The notes beneath the pieces were generated by a model. The model ran no database searches. It had not been told where the DNA came from and was given only the letters and a program-made list of their open reading frames with translations. Shown one piece after another: positions 56,469-64,000 of a DNA stretch of 64,000 bases. How positions within the stretch are numbered: position 1 is the stretch's first letter; each line of letters opens with the position of its first letter. This DNA comes from an uncultured Geobacteraceae bacterium (GTDB taxonomy: Bacteria; Desulfobacterota; Desulfuromonadia; Geobacterales; Pseudopelobacteraceae). The position numbers and the translations under genes were made by a program. The stretch is from the NCBI GenBank assembly GCA_903939115.1, contig CAJAFV010000056.1, positions 62,001-126,000 of the forward strand, given 5' to 3'.

Positions 56469-58469
56469 CTAATCTCCCAACATTTGGGCAAAAAAATCAG
56501 CGGCCAGATCTCGAGGTGCTTCATCTTCCGCAGTAACTGTTGTTCCACTCAGCAGATGTCCCGGAATTTCGGCGAGGAAGCGACTCGGCTTTTGCCTTTC
56601 CACCGCGCCGTATTTGCGCCGCGTCATGCAGCGCGAGATAGTCAGGAATTTTCTGGCCCGCGTGATTCCTACGTAACAGAGGCGGCGCTCTTCAGCTACC
56701 GTCGGGTCTTCTTCGATCGAACGTTTGTGGGGCAGCAGATTTTCCTCCATCCCGACCAGCCAGACATGGCTGAACTCCAGTCCCTTACTCGAGTGCAGCG
56801 ACATCAGTGTGACAGCATTAGTCCCATGTTCCTTGCCATCCTCAGCCGGCTTTTCCTCGTCCAGTAACGAGATCCGCTCAAGGAATGCCGAGAGGGTCGC
56901 CCGTGGGGTCTGGGCTTCATAGGCCGCCAGCGAGTTTACTACCTGTTCGATATTCTCGATCCGTTTGCGGGCCTGGGGGGCATCATTCAGGGTTCGATAC
57001 AGCTCGTCTTCAATTCTCAGGCGGTTGAAGAGTGCGTTGACCTGTGCTCCCATATTGAAACTGGTAAAGCCCGCCATAACCTCTTTCATCATGGTGTGAA
57101 AACCGAGTACCGTTTTCCGGCACGAGGGGGAAATTTCTTCAATTTCACCTACCCGGCCCAGAGTCTCAAAGAGTGGAATGTCGTGATTCATTGACCACTG
57201 GTTCAGTTTTATCAGTGTCGTATCGCCGATTCCCCGGCGGGGAAAGTTGATGATGCGCAGTAATGAGGCCTCATCGCTCGGGTTATCGATCACCTTGAGA
57301 TAGGCAATGGCATCTTTGACCTCTTTGCGCTCATAGAACTGCTGGCCGCCGATGACGACATAGGGGATGCGCTCAAGCCGCAGTTTCTCTTCAAAAGCCC
57401 TGCTTTGCGCGTTGGAACGGTACAGGATAGCCAAGTCTGCCCAGCGCAGCTTTTCCCGATACTGCTCAAGCATGATCTGTTCAACGACCTTTGCCGCCTC
57501 GTCCTCTTCGCTGTCAGCTATAATCAGATCGATCTCACGCCCTTTGCCGTCTGATGTCCAGAGCGCTTTATCCGTGCGCACCGTATTGTTTTTGATGACA
57601 CTGTTGGCGGCGTCCAGAATAGCTCCGGTGGAGCGATAGTTCTGTTCCAGCTTGATGGTCACGCAGCCGGGGTGGTCCTGGGCAAAATTGAGGATGTTCT
57701 GTACCTCTGCTCCGCGCCAGCCGTAGATGGACTGGTCATCATCGCCGACGACACAGATGTTGCCATGCTTCCGTGCCAGGAGTGAAATCAGCAGATATTG
57801 CGAGGCGTTGGTGTCCTGATATTCATCGACCATAATATAGCGAAAGCGCTGCTGCCAGTGATCAAGAATAGCCGGAGTGGTTTGCAGGAGCCGCACGGAG
57901 AGCATGATGATGTCGTCGAAATCGATGGCATTAAAGCCCTTCAGCAGCTCCTGGTAGCGCGGGTACACTGCGGCGGTCGCGATTTCCAGCGGATCATTCC
58001 TGTCCGGGGTAAATTCTTTCGGACCGATAAGGCGGTTTTTCAGGCCGGATATTTTCCAGAGAATCCGGTCAGGATCAATCTTCTTCGGGTCGATATCGCG
58101 TTCGCGAACCGCTTGACGAATGACCCCGGACTGATCGGAGGTGGAGTAGATCGAAAAATTCGGCTTGAAGCCGAGCGCCCGGATGTCGCGTCGGAGGATG
58201 CGTACGCCAAGTGAATGGAATGTTGATATTACGATATCTTTTGCAAGCGCTCCCGCCATGCCACGCACGCGTTCGTTCATCTCCTTGGCAGCCTTGTTGG
58301 TAAAGGTGACCGCTAGAATGTTTTCAGCCGGAACGTGCAGATCTTTCAAAAAATGGACAATGCGGGTTGTTATAACCTGGGTCTTGCCCGAACCGGCCCC
58401 GGCCAGAATCAGCAGGGGGCCGTCTACCGTGTTGACGGCGCGTTGTTGTGGTGGATTGAGTCTTTTCAT
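56469..58469 (-). CDS. rep: Rep/UvrD-type superfamily 1A DNA helicase
   Basis: DNA helicase of 666 residues, motor protein for replication restart or repair. The N-terminus 'MKRLNPPQQRAVNTVDGP' and overall length are closest to Rep. Motifs seen: I 'LAGAGSGKT', Ia 'AVTFTNKAAKEM', II 'VDEYQDTN', III 'VVGDDDQSIYGWRGA', IV 'KLEQNYRSTG', V 'LMSLHSSKGLEF' and VI 'YVGITRAR'. The usual PcrA or UvrD C-terminal extension is absent or short. Rep, PcrA and UvrD cannot be fully separated from sequence alone. It is divergent from ppk across a 142 bp region. Confidence 0.93.
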   Translation of the reverse strand: MKRLNPPQQRAVNTVDGPLLILAGAGSGKTQVITTRIVHFLKDLHVPAENILAVTFTNKAAKEMNERVRGMAGALAKDIVISTFHSLGVRILRRDIRALGFKPNFSIYSTSDQSGVIRQAVRERDIDPKKIDPDRILWKISGLKNRLIGPKEFTPDRNDPLEIATAAVYPRYQELLKGFNAIDFDDIIMLSVRLLQTTPAILDHWQQRFRYIMVDEYQDTNASQYLLISLLARKHGNICVVGDDDQSIYGWRGAEVQNILNFAQDHPGCVTIKLEQNYRSTGAILDAANSVIKNNTVRTDKALWTSDGKGREIDLIIADSEEDEAAKVVEQIMLEQYREKLRWADLAILYRSNAQSRAFEEKLRLERIPYVVIGGQQFYERKEVKDAIAYLKVIDNPSDEASLLRIINFPRRGIGDTTLIKLNQWSMNHDIPLFETLGRVGEIEEISPSCRKTVLGFHTMMKEVMAGFTSFNMGAQVNALFNRLRIEDELYRTLNDAPQARKRIENIEQVVNSLAAYEAQTPRATLSAFLERISLLDEEKPAEDGKEHGTNAVTLMSLHSSKGLEFSHVWLVGMEENLLPHKRSIEEDPTVAEERRLCYVGITRARKFLTISRCMTRRKYGAVERQKPSRFLAEIPGHLLSGTTVTAEDEAPRDLAADFFAQMLGD

Positions 58470-58611
58470 GAAGTAAGGTGTAGCATAAAGAGGGAGGAGG
58501 ATGCAAATTGCGATGAATCAGCTGTACGGAAAACATGATCCTGCGGAACTATTCCTCAATTTACGATGAAACGTGTTGCAGTCGCAGTTAAATTGGGTAC
58601 AATCATGACAT

Positions 58612-60900
58612 GTGGTTAATTTTACTGAAACTGGAGAGCATGTGAAAGTCACCCAAGCCAAAAAGAAACAGCCTGCCAAAAAAATAAAAAAAGCACCGGG
58701 TGCGACAGTTTCAGTAAAGCCGGTGAAAGTCAAAAAAATAAAAACAGTTAAAGCCGCCAAGCCGGTTGAACCGTTATCTGCCCCGATACCAACAGTCCCT
58801 CAATTCGATCTTCACGACAGTCAATGGTTTTTAAACCGTGAGCTGACCTGGCTCTCTTTCAACCGCCGGGTACTCCACGAAGCGGAGGATGATCGTACGC
58901 CGCTGCTTGAGCGACTCAAATTCATAGCTATTGTCAGTGCTAATCTGGATGAATTTTTTATGAAGCGCATTGGCGGCCTGAAGCAGCAGATCGGTGCCGG
59001 AATGCGGGAACTGTCGCTTGATGGCCGCACCGCCCGCCAGCAGGTGACGGAATGTCAGGCTGAAGTGCGCGATATTGAGGCCCGCAAGGAGCGGGAGTTC
59101 CAAAATATATGCACTCTGCTGGAAGATAAAAATATCCTGATTGAGAATTATGATGAATTGACACCCAAAGAAAAGAAGCTGCTGCGAGAATTTTATTATG
59201 CAAACATATTTCCGCTGTTGACGCCGCAATCAATAGATCCCGCTCACCCATTCCCATTTATCTCAAACCTGTCGCTCAATCTGCTGGTCTCTCTGCAGTA
59301 CCCCAAGGCCAGGCTAAACTCACTGGTACGGATCAAAGTGCCGGTTAATGCCGGAACTCCGCGCTTTATAAGGATCGGCAAGGGCGACCATTTCATCCGG
59401 CTTGAAGAGGTCATGATGAACAACCTGGATATGCTGTTTCCAGGTATGGATATTATGTCGTGCGAGCTTTTTCGTGTGACCAGAAATGCCAATACCGAAA
59501 AGGATGAAGAGGAGGCCGACGATCTGATGGAGATGATCGAATCGGAGCTGAAGGAACGGAAATTTGCCCCGATTGTGCGACTGGAGATTGTCGCCGGCAT
59601 GAATCCGGTTCATCGTGGGCGTCTTGCTGCCGAGTTGGAACTCAATGAAGAAACTGACGTTTTTGAAGTCCCCGGTCTGCTTGCGATGCGGGACCTTTTT
59701 GAGCTGACAAAACTCGACTTTCCTCGCCTGCATGACCCGCCGCATCACCCGGTTGATCATCCGAAGCTGCAAACGCAGCGTAACATTTTTCATGTCATAC
59801 GGGAGGTCGGCTCGATTCTGCTGCAGCATCCGTATGAATCATTTTCTACCTCTGTTGAACGCTTTCTGCGTGAGGCGGCGACTGATCCCAAGGTGCGTGG
59901 TATTAAAATGACGCTCTACCGCACTTCAAAGCAGAGCCGGATTATTGATGCTCTGATACTGGCAGCTCACAACGGTAAACAGGTTGCCGTCGTTGTCGAG
60001 TTGAAAGCCCGCTTTGATGAGGCGACCAACATCAGTCTCGCAGAGCGGATGGAAGAAGCGGGAGTACACGTCACGTATGGTGTCATCGGCTTGAAGACCC
60101 ACGGCAAGGTTATTCTGGTCGTTCGCCAGGATTACAATGCCCTGCGCCGCTATTTCCATATCGGCACCGGCAATTATCATTCAGATACCGCCCGGCTGTA
60201 CAGTGATGTCGGGATGTTGTCCTGTGATCAGTTCATCGCTGAGGATGTTACCGAACTGTTCAATTTTCTCACTACCGGTTTTATGCTGAAACGAAAATAC
60301 TCCAAGCTCGCTCTCGCCCCTCGAATGCTTAAACAAGCGCTTCTTGAAAAAATAGAGCGTGAGATTTGTTGCCATCGTACCGCCGGTGGCGGACTCATTC
60401 AGTTTAAAATCAATGCTCTTGAAGATGGCGATGTTGTAAAGGCGCTCTATCGGGCCTCCATGGCCGGAGTCAAGATCGATCTTATTGTGCGTGATACCTG
60501 CCGTTTGCGGCCGGGGATTCCCGGGCTTTCCGAAACTGTCACGGTCATAAGTATTGTCGGCCGGTTTCTGGAACACGCACGAATCTATTATTTTCACAAC
60601 GGTGGCGCCGATGAATATTTTATCGCTTCTGCCGATGCCATGAAGCGCAATCTGGAAGCCCGCGTAGAAATTCTTTGCCCTGTGGAGCCGGTGGAGTTGA
60701 CCAGGGAGCTGCGCATCATATTTGATACGCATCTGGCTGACCAGCGTTCTGCGTGGGAAATGCAGCCGGATGGCACCTATGTTCAGCGCACCCCTGCTGA
60801 TGGCAATGGTGATGGGAGCCATCGCTTACTGATAGCGAGAGCTTTGAAAAGAGTTACTGATAATATGAAAAAGAGGAAGGTCAAAAAAATAAGAAAGTAG
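58612..60900 (+). CDS. ppk: Polyphosphate kinase 1 with lysine-rich N-terminal extension
   Basis: Reversible polymerisation of ATP gamma-phosphate into polyphosphate. The protein is up to 762 residues; the start is uncertain (GTG 58612, or GTG 58642 which has GGAGAG just upstream). The catalytic core begins near residue 73 ('NRELTWLSFNRRVLHEAE'), and the phospho-His is in 'GLKTHGKVILVVRQ' near residue 496. Before the core are about 55 residues with very many Lys and Val/Pro ('KKKQPAKKIKKAPG'), and the C-terminus is again Lys-rich. The typical family members start near the core. Confidence 0.95.
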   Translation: MVNFTETGEHVKVTQAKKKQPAKKIKKAPGATVSVKPVKVKKIKTVKAAKPVEPLSAPIPTVPQFDLHDSQWFLNRELTWLSFNRRVLHEAEDDRTPLLERLKFIAIVSANLDEFFMKRIGGLKQQIGAGMRELSLDGRTARQQVTECQAEVRDIEARKEREFQNICTLLEDKNILIENYDELTPKEKKLLREFYYANIFPLLTPQSIDPAHPFPFISNLSLNLLVSLQYPKARLNSLVRIKVPVNAGTPRFIRIGKGDHFIRLEEVMMNNLDMLFPGMDIMSCELFRVTRNANTEKDEEEADDLMEMIESELKERKFAPIVRLEIVAGMNPVHRGRLAAELELNEETDVFEVPGLLAMRDLFELTKLDFPRLHDPPHHPVDHPKLQTQRNIFHVIREVGSILLQHPYESFSTSVERFLREAATDPKVRGIKMTLYRTSKQSRIIDALILAAHNGKQVAVVVELKARFDEATNISLAERMEEAGVHVTYGVIGLKTHGKVILVVRQDYNALRRYFHIGTGNYHSDTARLYSDVGMLSCDQFIAEDVTELFNFLTTGFMLKRKYSKLALAPRMLKQALLEKIEREICCHRTAGGGLIQFKINALEDGDVVKALYRASMAGVKIDLIVRDTCRLRPGIPGLSETVTVISIVGRFLEHARIYYFHNGGADEYFIASADAMKRNLEARVEILCPVEPVELTRELRIIFDTHLADQRSAWEMQPDGTYVQRTPADGNGDGSHRLLIARALKRVTDNMKKRKVKKIRK

Positions 60901-60925
60901 CTGGTTCGCCCCCCCTCCCATATCG

Positions 60926-60981
60926 CGTCCTTCAGCCGGCCGGCTTTGCCCTTGTCGAGATGAAGGACGTGTCCTTTTTTT
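60926..60981 (+). terminator. Rho-independent terminator after ppk
   Basis: A 9-bp stem CGTCCTTCA (60926-60934) with TGAAGGACG (60961-60969) and a nested smaller hairpin AAGGA-CGTG-TCCTT is followed by seven T (60975-60981). The overall form supports termination before the hydrogenase operon. Confidence 0.7.
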
Positions 60982-61011
60982 AAAAAACGCCCCTGAAAAT
61001 GAAAAAAACAG

Positions 61012-61042
61012 TTGCTATATAACAATTTTATATTTATATAAA
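61012..61042 (+). promoter_or_regulatory. Candidate sigma-70 promoter of the hydrogenase operon
   Basis: TTGCTA (61012-61017) and an AT-rich TATATA/TATAAA (61035-61042) are 17-19 bp apart. No -24/-12 site was seen. The region between the ppk terminator and the start codon is AT-rich and about 130 bp. Confidence 0.35.
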
Positions 61043-61113
61043 CGCTACCATAAGAATAAAGAATAAATTCAGATAGATTTACATCAGCAGAAGCTTCTGA
61101 AAGGGGGTTAGGA

Positions 61114-62250
61114 ATGAGTAAGCAAAATAATTGTGATGTTTTTGAAAAAGCAGAACAAAGTTTAGAAACACGGGAATACTCGATTGGCGAGGTTCTCAAA
61201 CAGCGAGGGGTCTCCCGGCGTGACTTCCTCAAGTTCTGTACCGCAATGACGGCGGCACTGTCGCTGCCGGCATCATTTGCTCCCTCCGTAGCTCAGGCCT
61301 TGGACGAGGTGAAGCGTCCGACGCTGGTCTGGATGAACTTCCAGGATTGCACCGGTGATACAGAAGCGCTGCTGCGTGCCGCCAATCCGACCGTCGGTGA
61401 GATCATTCTTGATATTCTGTCAGTAGATTATCACGAAACGATTATGGCCGCTGCCGGGCATCAGGCCGATGAAGCGCTGGAAGCTACAATTACCAAATAC
61501 AAAGGCAAGTACCTCTGTGTTGTTGAAGGTTCCATTTCAATGAAAGATGATGGTGTGTATGGCTGCACCAGCGGTAAAACACATCTGGAACTGGCCCGCA
61601 AGGTATGTGGCAGTGCCCTGGCAACGATTGCCATTGGAACCTGTGCTGCGTATGGCGGTATTGCCGCTGCTGTTCCCAATCCGACCGGTGCCGTCGGCGT
61701 TAAAGAGGCGGTCCCCGGCGCCACCGTCATCAACCTGCCCGGTTGCCCGTGCAACGCTGATAACCTGACCGCTACGATAGTGCATTATCTGGTCTTCGGC
61801 AAAATACCCGCCATGGACAGCAAAGGTCGTCCACTCTTTGCCTATGGGAAGCGCATTCATGATAACTGCGAGCGGCGTCCGCATTTCGATGCCGGCCAGT
61901 ATGTTGAACATTGGGGTGATGATGCCCATCGCAAAGGCTTCTGTCTGTACAAGATGGGATGCAAGGGGCCGGCCACGTTCCACAACTGTCCGACCCAGCG
62001 GTACAATGAAAAAACCAGCTGGCCCGTTGCTTCCGGGCATGGCTGTGCAGGCTGCTCCGAACCGCAATTCTGGGATACCATGTCACCGCTGTACCGTCGC
62101 CTGCCCAATGTTCCCGGTTTCGGTATTGAAGCAACTGCCGACAAAATCGGGCTCGGCCTGGTGGCTGGAGTCGGTGCGGCATTCGCTGTTCATGGCGCTC
62201 TGAATGCGCTGCGTAAAGACAAAGAACCTGAAGAAACTAAGGAGGGATAA
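61114..62250 (+). CDS. Periplasmic [NiFe] hydrogenase small subunit (Tat-exported, membrane-anchored)
   Basis: Iron-sulfur subunit of 378 residues of an uptake [NiFe] hydrogenase. A Tat signal 'RRDFLKF' (residues 35-41) leads a twin-Arg export peptide ending near residue 62. The proximal-cluster motif reads 'DCTGDTEALL': the first Cys is Cys79, but the position that is usually Cys carries Asp82. Other cluster Cys are visible ('IGTCAAYGG', 'PGCPC', 'FCLYKMGCKGP', 'GCAGCSEPQFWD'). A C-terminal hydrophobic helix (about 345-365) anchors it. Strong AAAGGGGG precedes ATG 61114. The large subunit gene follows by 3 bp. Confidence 0.95.
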   Translation: MSKQNNCDVFEKAEQSLETREYSIGEVLKQRGVSRRDFLKFCTAMTAALSLPASFAPSVAQALDEVKRPTLVWMNFQDCTGDTEALLRAANPTVGEIILDILSVDYHETIMAAAGHQADEALEATITKYKGKYLCVVEGSISMKDDGVYGCTSGKTHLELARKVCGSALATIAIGTCAAYGGIAAAVPNPTGAVGVKEAVPGATVINLPGCPCNADNLTATIVHYLVFGKIPAMDSKGRPLFAYGKRIHDNCERRPHFDAGQYVEHWGDDAHRKGFCLYKMGCKGPATFHNCPTQRYNEKTSWPVASGHGCAGCSEPQFWDTMSPLYRRLPNVPGFGIEATADKIGLGLVAGVGAAFAVHGALNALRKDKEPEETKEG

Positions 62251-62253
62251 CAT

Positions 62254-63951
62254 ATGGCCAGGATTGTCGTAGATCCGATTACCCGCATCGAGGGGCATCT
62301 CCGCATTGAAGCCGAGATTGAAGGGGGCTTTATAAAAGACGCCTGGAGTTCCGCCACCATGTTTCGTGGTATTGAAAAGATCCTGAAGGGGCGTGACCCG
62401 CGTGATGCCTGGTTCTGGACGCAGCGTTTCTGCGGAGTCTGCACAACCGTTCATTCGATTGCTTCAGTCCGGGCGGTTGAAGATGCGCTTAAAATCAAGA
62501 TCCCGCCAAACGCCCAGCTGATTCGAAATATCATCATGGGTATCCAGAATGTGCAGGATCATGTCATCCATTTCTATCACCTCCATGCACTTGACTGGGT
62601 TGATATCACATCAGGCCTGAAAGCCGACCCGACTAAAACTGCAGCCCTTGCCGCGTCACTGTCCGATTGGCCCAATAACTCGGCCACCTACTTTAAGGCG
62701 ATTCAGGACAAGGTAAAGGCGTTTGTTGCGTCCGGTCGACTGGGCCCTTTTGCCAACGCGTACTGGGGTCACCCCGCCTATAAACTGCCGCCTGAAGCAA
62801 ACCTCATGGCGACTGCCCATTATCTTGAAGCGCTTGAATGGCAAAAGGATGTCATCAAAATTCACGCGATTCTCGGGAGTAAGAACCCGCATCCGCAATC
62901 GTTCCTCGTCGGTGGTATGTCAATCCCGATCGATCCTGATTCCCAGAATGCTCTCAACGCGGACAAGCTGATGGAAATCAAGCGTCTGCTGAAAAAGGCG
63001 CAGGACTTCGTCGAGAAAGTGTACATCCCTGATCTGCTGGCAGTTGCCTCCTTTTACAAAGAGTGGGCGGCAATCGGTGGTGGTCTCGGAAATTATATGT
63101 CGTACGGTGAATTCCCGGATGCCAACGGCAACCTCTGGTTTCCTTCCGGTGCCCTGCTCGACAAGGATCTTTCCAAAGTCATCAAGATTGACCAGGGCAA
63201 AATAGCCGAATATGTTGATCATTCCTGGTTTGAAAACAGCGCTGGAGCCGGAAAAGGTCTGCATCCGTATGAAGGTGAAACGGAAGTGCGCTATACCGGC
63301 CCGAAACCTCCATACACAAATCTTGATACCAACGCGAAATATTCATTTGCCAAGTCTCCGCGCTATGAAGAGAAAGCGATGGAGGTTGGCCCTCTGGCAC
63401 GCATTCTGGTCGCCTATGCGTCCGGTCACAAAGAGACCAAGGCGGTTGTCGATCTGGTGCTCGGCAAGTTGGGGGTCGGTGCTCCGGCGCTCTTCTCAAC
63501 GCTTGGGCGTACCGCTGCCCGCGGGATTGATGCCCTGTTGATTGCCCAGCAGACACCAAAGTGGCTTGATGAATTAATCGGCAATATTTCCAAGGGTGAT
63601 TATCGTATCCATAATAATGAGAGCTGGGACCCATCCACCTGGCCGGTTGAAGCGAAAGGGTACGGCTTCCACGAAGCACCCCGTGGCGCTCTTGGTCACT
63701 GGATCAAGATCAAGGATCAAAAGATTCTCAACTATCAGGCCGTTGTTCCTTCAACCTGGAACTCGTCTCCGCGTGACGCCAAAGGGCAGCGCGGCGCGTA
63801 TGAAGCAGCTCTGGTTGGTACGCCGGTGGCCGATGCAAACAAGCCGCTTGAAATTCTGCGCACCATTCACTCCTTTGACCCCTGTATGGCCTGCGCAGTC
63901 CATGTGATGGATGTTGACGGCAATGAAGTGGTCAAGGTCAAGGTGTCCTAG
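62254..63951 (+). CDS. [NiFe] hydrogenase large subunit
   Basis: Catalytic subunit of 565 residues. The four Ni-Fe ligands are in 'RFCGVCTTVHS' (near residues 57-66) and 'DPCMACAVHV' (near 548-555). A 17-residue C-terminal extension after the His would be removed by a maturation protease. It has no signal of its own and is exported together with the small subunit. The next gene starts 11 bp downstream. Confidence 0.96.
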   Translation: MARIVVDPITRIEGHLRIEAEIEGGFIKDAWSSATMFRGIEKILKGRDPRDAWFWTQRFCGVCTTVHSIASVRAVEDALKIKIPPNAQLIRNIIMGIQNVQDHVIHFYHLHALDWVDITSGLKADPTKTAALAASLSDWPNNSATYFKAIQDKVKAFVASGRLGPFANAYWGHPAYKLPPEANLMATAHYLEALEWQKDVIKIHAILGSKNPHPQSFLVGGMSIPIDPDSQNALNADKLMEIKRLLKKAQDFVEKVYIPDLLAVASFYKEWAAIGGGLGNYMSYGEFPDANGNLWFPSGALLDKDLSKVIKIDQGKIAEYVDHSWFENSAGAGKGLHPYEGETEVRYTGPKPPYTNLDTNAKYSFAKSPRYEEKAMEVGPLARILVAYASGHKETKAVVDLVLGKLGVGAPALFSTLGRTAARGIDALLIAQQTPKWLDELIGNISKGDYRIHNNESWDPSTWPVEAKGYGFHEAPRGALGHWIKIKDQKILNYQAVVPSTWNSSPRDAKGQRGAYEAALVGTPVADANKPLEILRTIHSFDPCMACAVHVMDVDGNEVVKVKVS

Positions 63952-63961
63952 GAGGGTAACC

Positions 63962-64000
63962 ATGCCTAATCAAGCAAAATTCAAACGCTATATATGGGAG
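63962..64000 (+). CDS. Start of the next hydrogenase gene, probable cytochrome b (cut by window end)
   Basis: ATG 63962 follows an excellent AGGAGGGTAA and encodes 'MPNQAKFKRYIWE' to the window edge. This resembles the N-terminus of HyaC-type cytochrome b subunits, which pass electrons from the hydrogenase to quinones. With only 13 residues, the identity is inferred from context. Confidence 0.5.
   Translation, partial: MPNQAKFKRYIWE

Noticed and set aside
60783-61232. Minus-strand ORF across the gap between ppk and the hydrogenase operon
   Set aside because: It overlaps the terminator, the candidate promoter and the 5' end of the small subunit gene, and has no recognisable domain.

Overview
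The window looks like chromosomal DNA of a Geobacter-like member of the Desulfuromonadota (order Geobacterales). This rests on gene content and order, not on a database search: a delta-type chemotaxis cluster, a kds/lpt/rpoN/hpf/hprK/rapZ/PTS block, a pilD to pilQ type IV pilus block, a split glutamine-dependent NAD synthetase, a tungsten-type aldehyde:ferredoxin oxidoreductase and a Tat-exported periplasmic uptake hydrogenase. No rRNA, tRNA, prophage or CRISPR array was seen.

Layout. From 1 to 10.2 kb, on the + strand, there is a chemotaxis operon: cheW (cut by the window edge), a transmembrane receptor, a soluble receptor-like protein with two MCP-like hairpins, a STAS protein, cheY, cheA, cheR, cheB, a histidine-kinase-like protein without its phospho-histidine, and cheD. 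From 10.2 to 16.9 kb come the Kdo and LPS-export genes with CTP synthase (kdsB, pyrG, kdsA, kdsD, kdsC, lptC, lptA, lptB). From 17.0 to 23.3 kb come rpoN, hpf, hprK, rapZ, a mannose-type EIIA, HPr and EI, which is a regulatory PTS with no sugar permease in sight. From 23.3 to 41.6 kb is the type IV pilus block: prepilin peptidase, a two-component pair with a sigma-54 activator, a DsbC-like protein, a sigma-54-type promoter, pilY1, four minor pilins and pilMNOPQ. Two Uma2-type genes and two lipoproteins follow (41.6-46.3 kb), closed by a clear terminator.

From 46.3 to 58.5 kb nearly everything is on the minus strand and the region is more mosaic. It holds a frameshifted transposase relic, SUI1/YciH, a split NAD synthetase, yraN, an mqsRA toxin-antitoxin pair, a yhbY-gph-aor operon ending in a small antitoxin-like ORF, a YyaL-type thioredoxin-domain protein with an intragenic repeat, a hepT/mntA pair and a Rep/UvrD helicase. 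A family of short REP-like hairpins lies between genes from 49.2 to 53.5 kb. From 58.6 kb to the end, on the + strand, are polyphosphate kinase and the start of a [NiFe] hydrogenase operon (small subunit, large subunit, and the first codons of a probable cytochrome b).

How it works together. RpoN and a sigma-54 activator are encoded close to a good -24/-12 promoter in front of pilY1 and the minor pilins, which suggests local control of pilus assembly. The PilD peptidase encoded upstream would process the prepilins encoded downstream. The most unusual details are a CheA with two tandem 24-residue MshEN-like motifs, a kinase-like protein with Asn in place of His in the chemotaxis operon, a CxxCH motif on a DsbC-like protein, an Asp in place of a proximal-cluster Cys in the hydrogenase small subunit, a near-leaderless mqsRA promoter, and REP hairpins whose stems vary in a compensated way.
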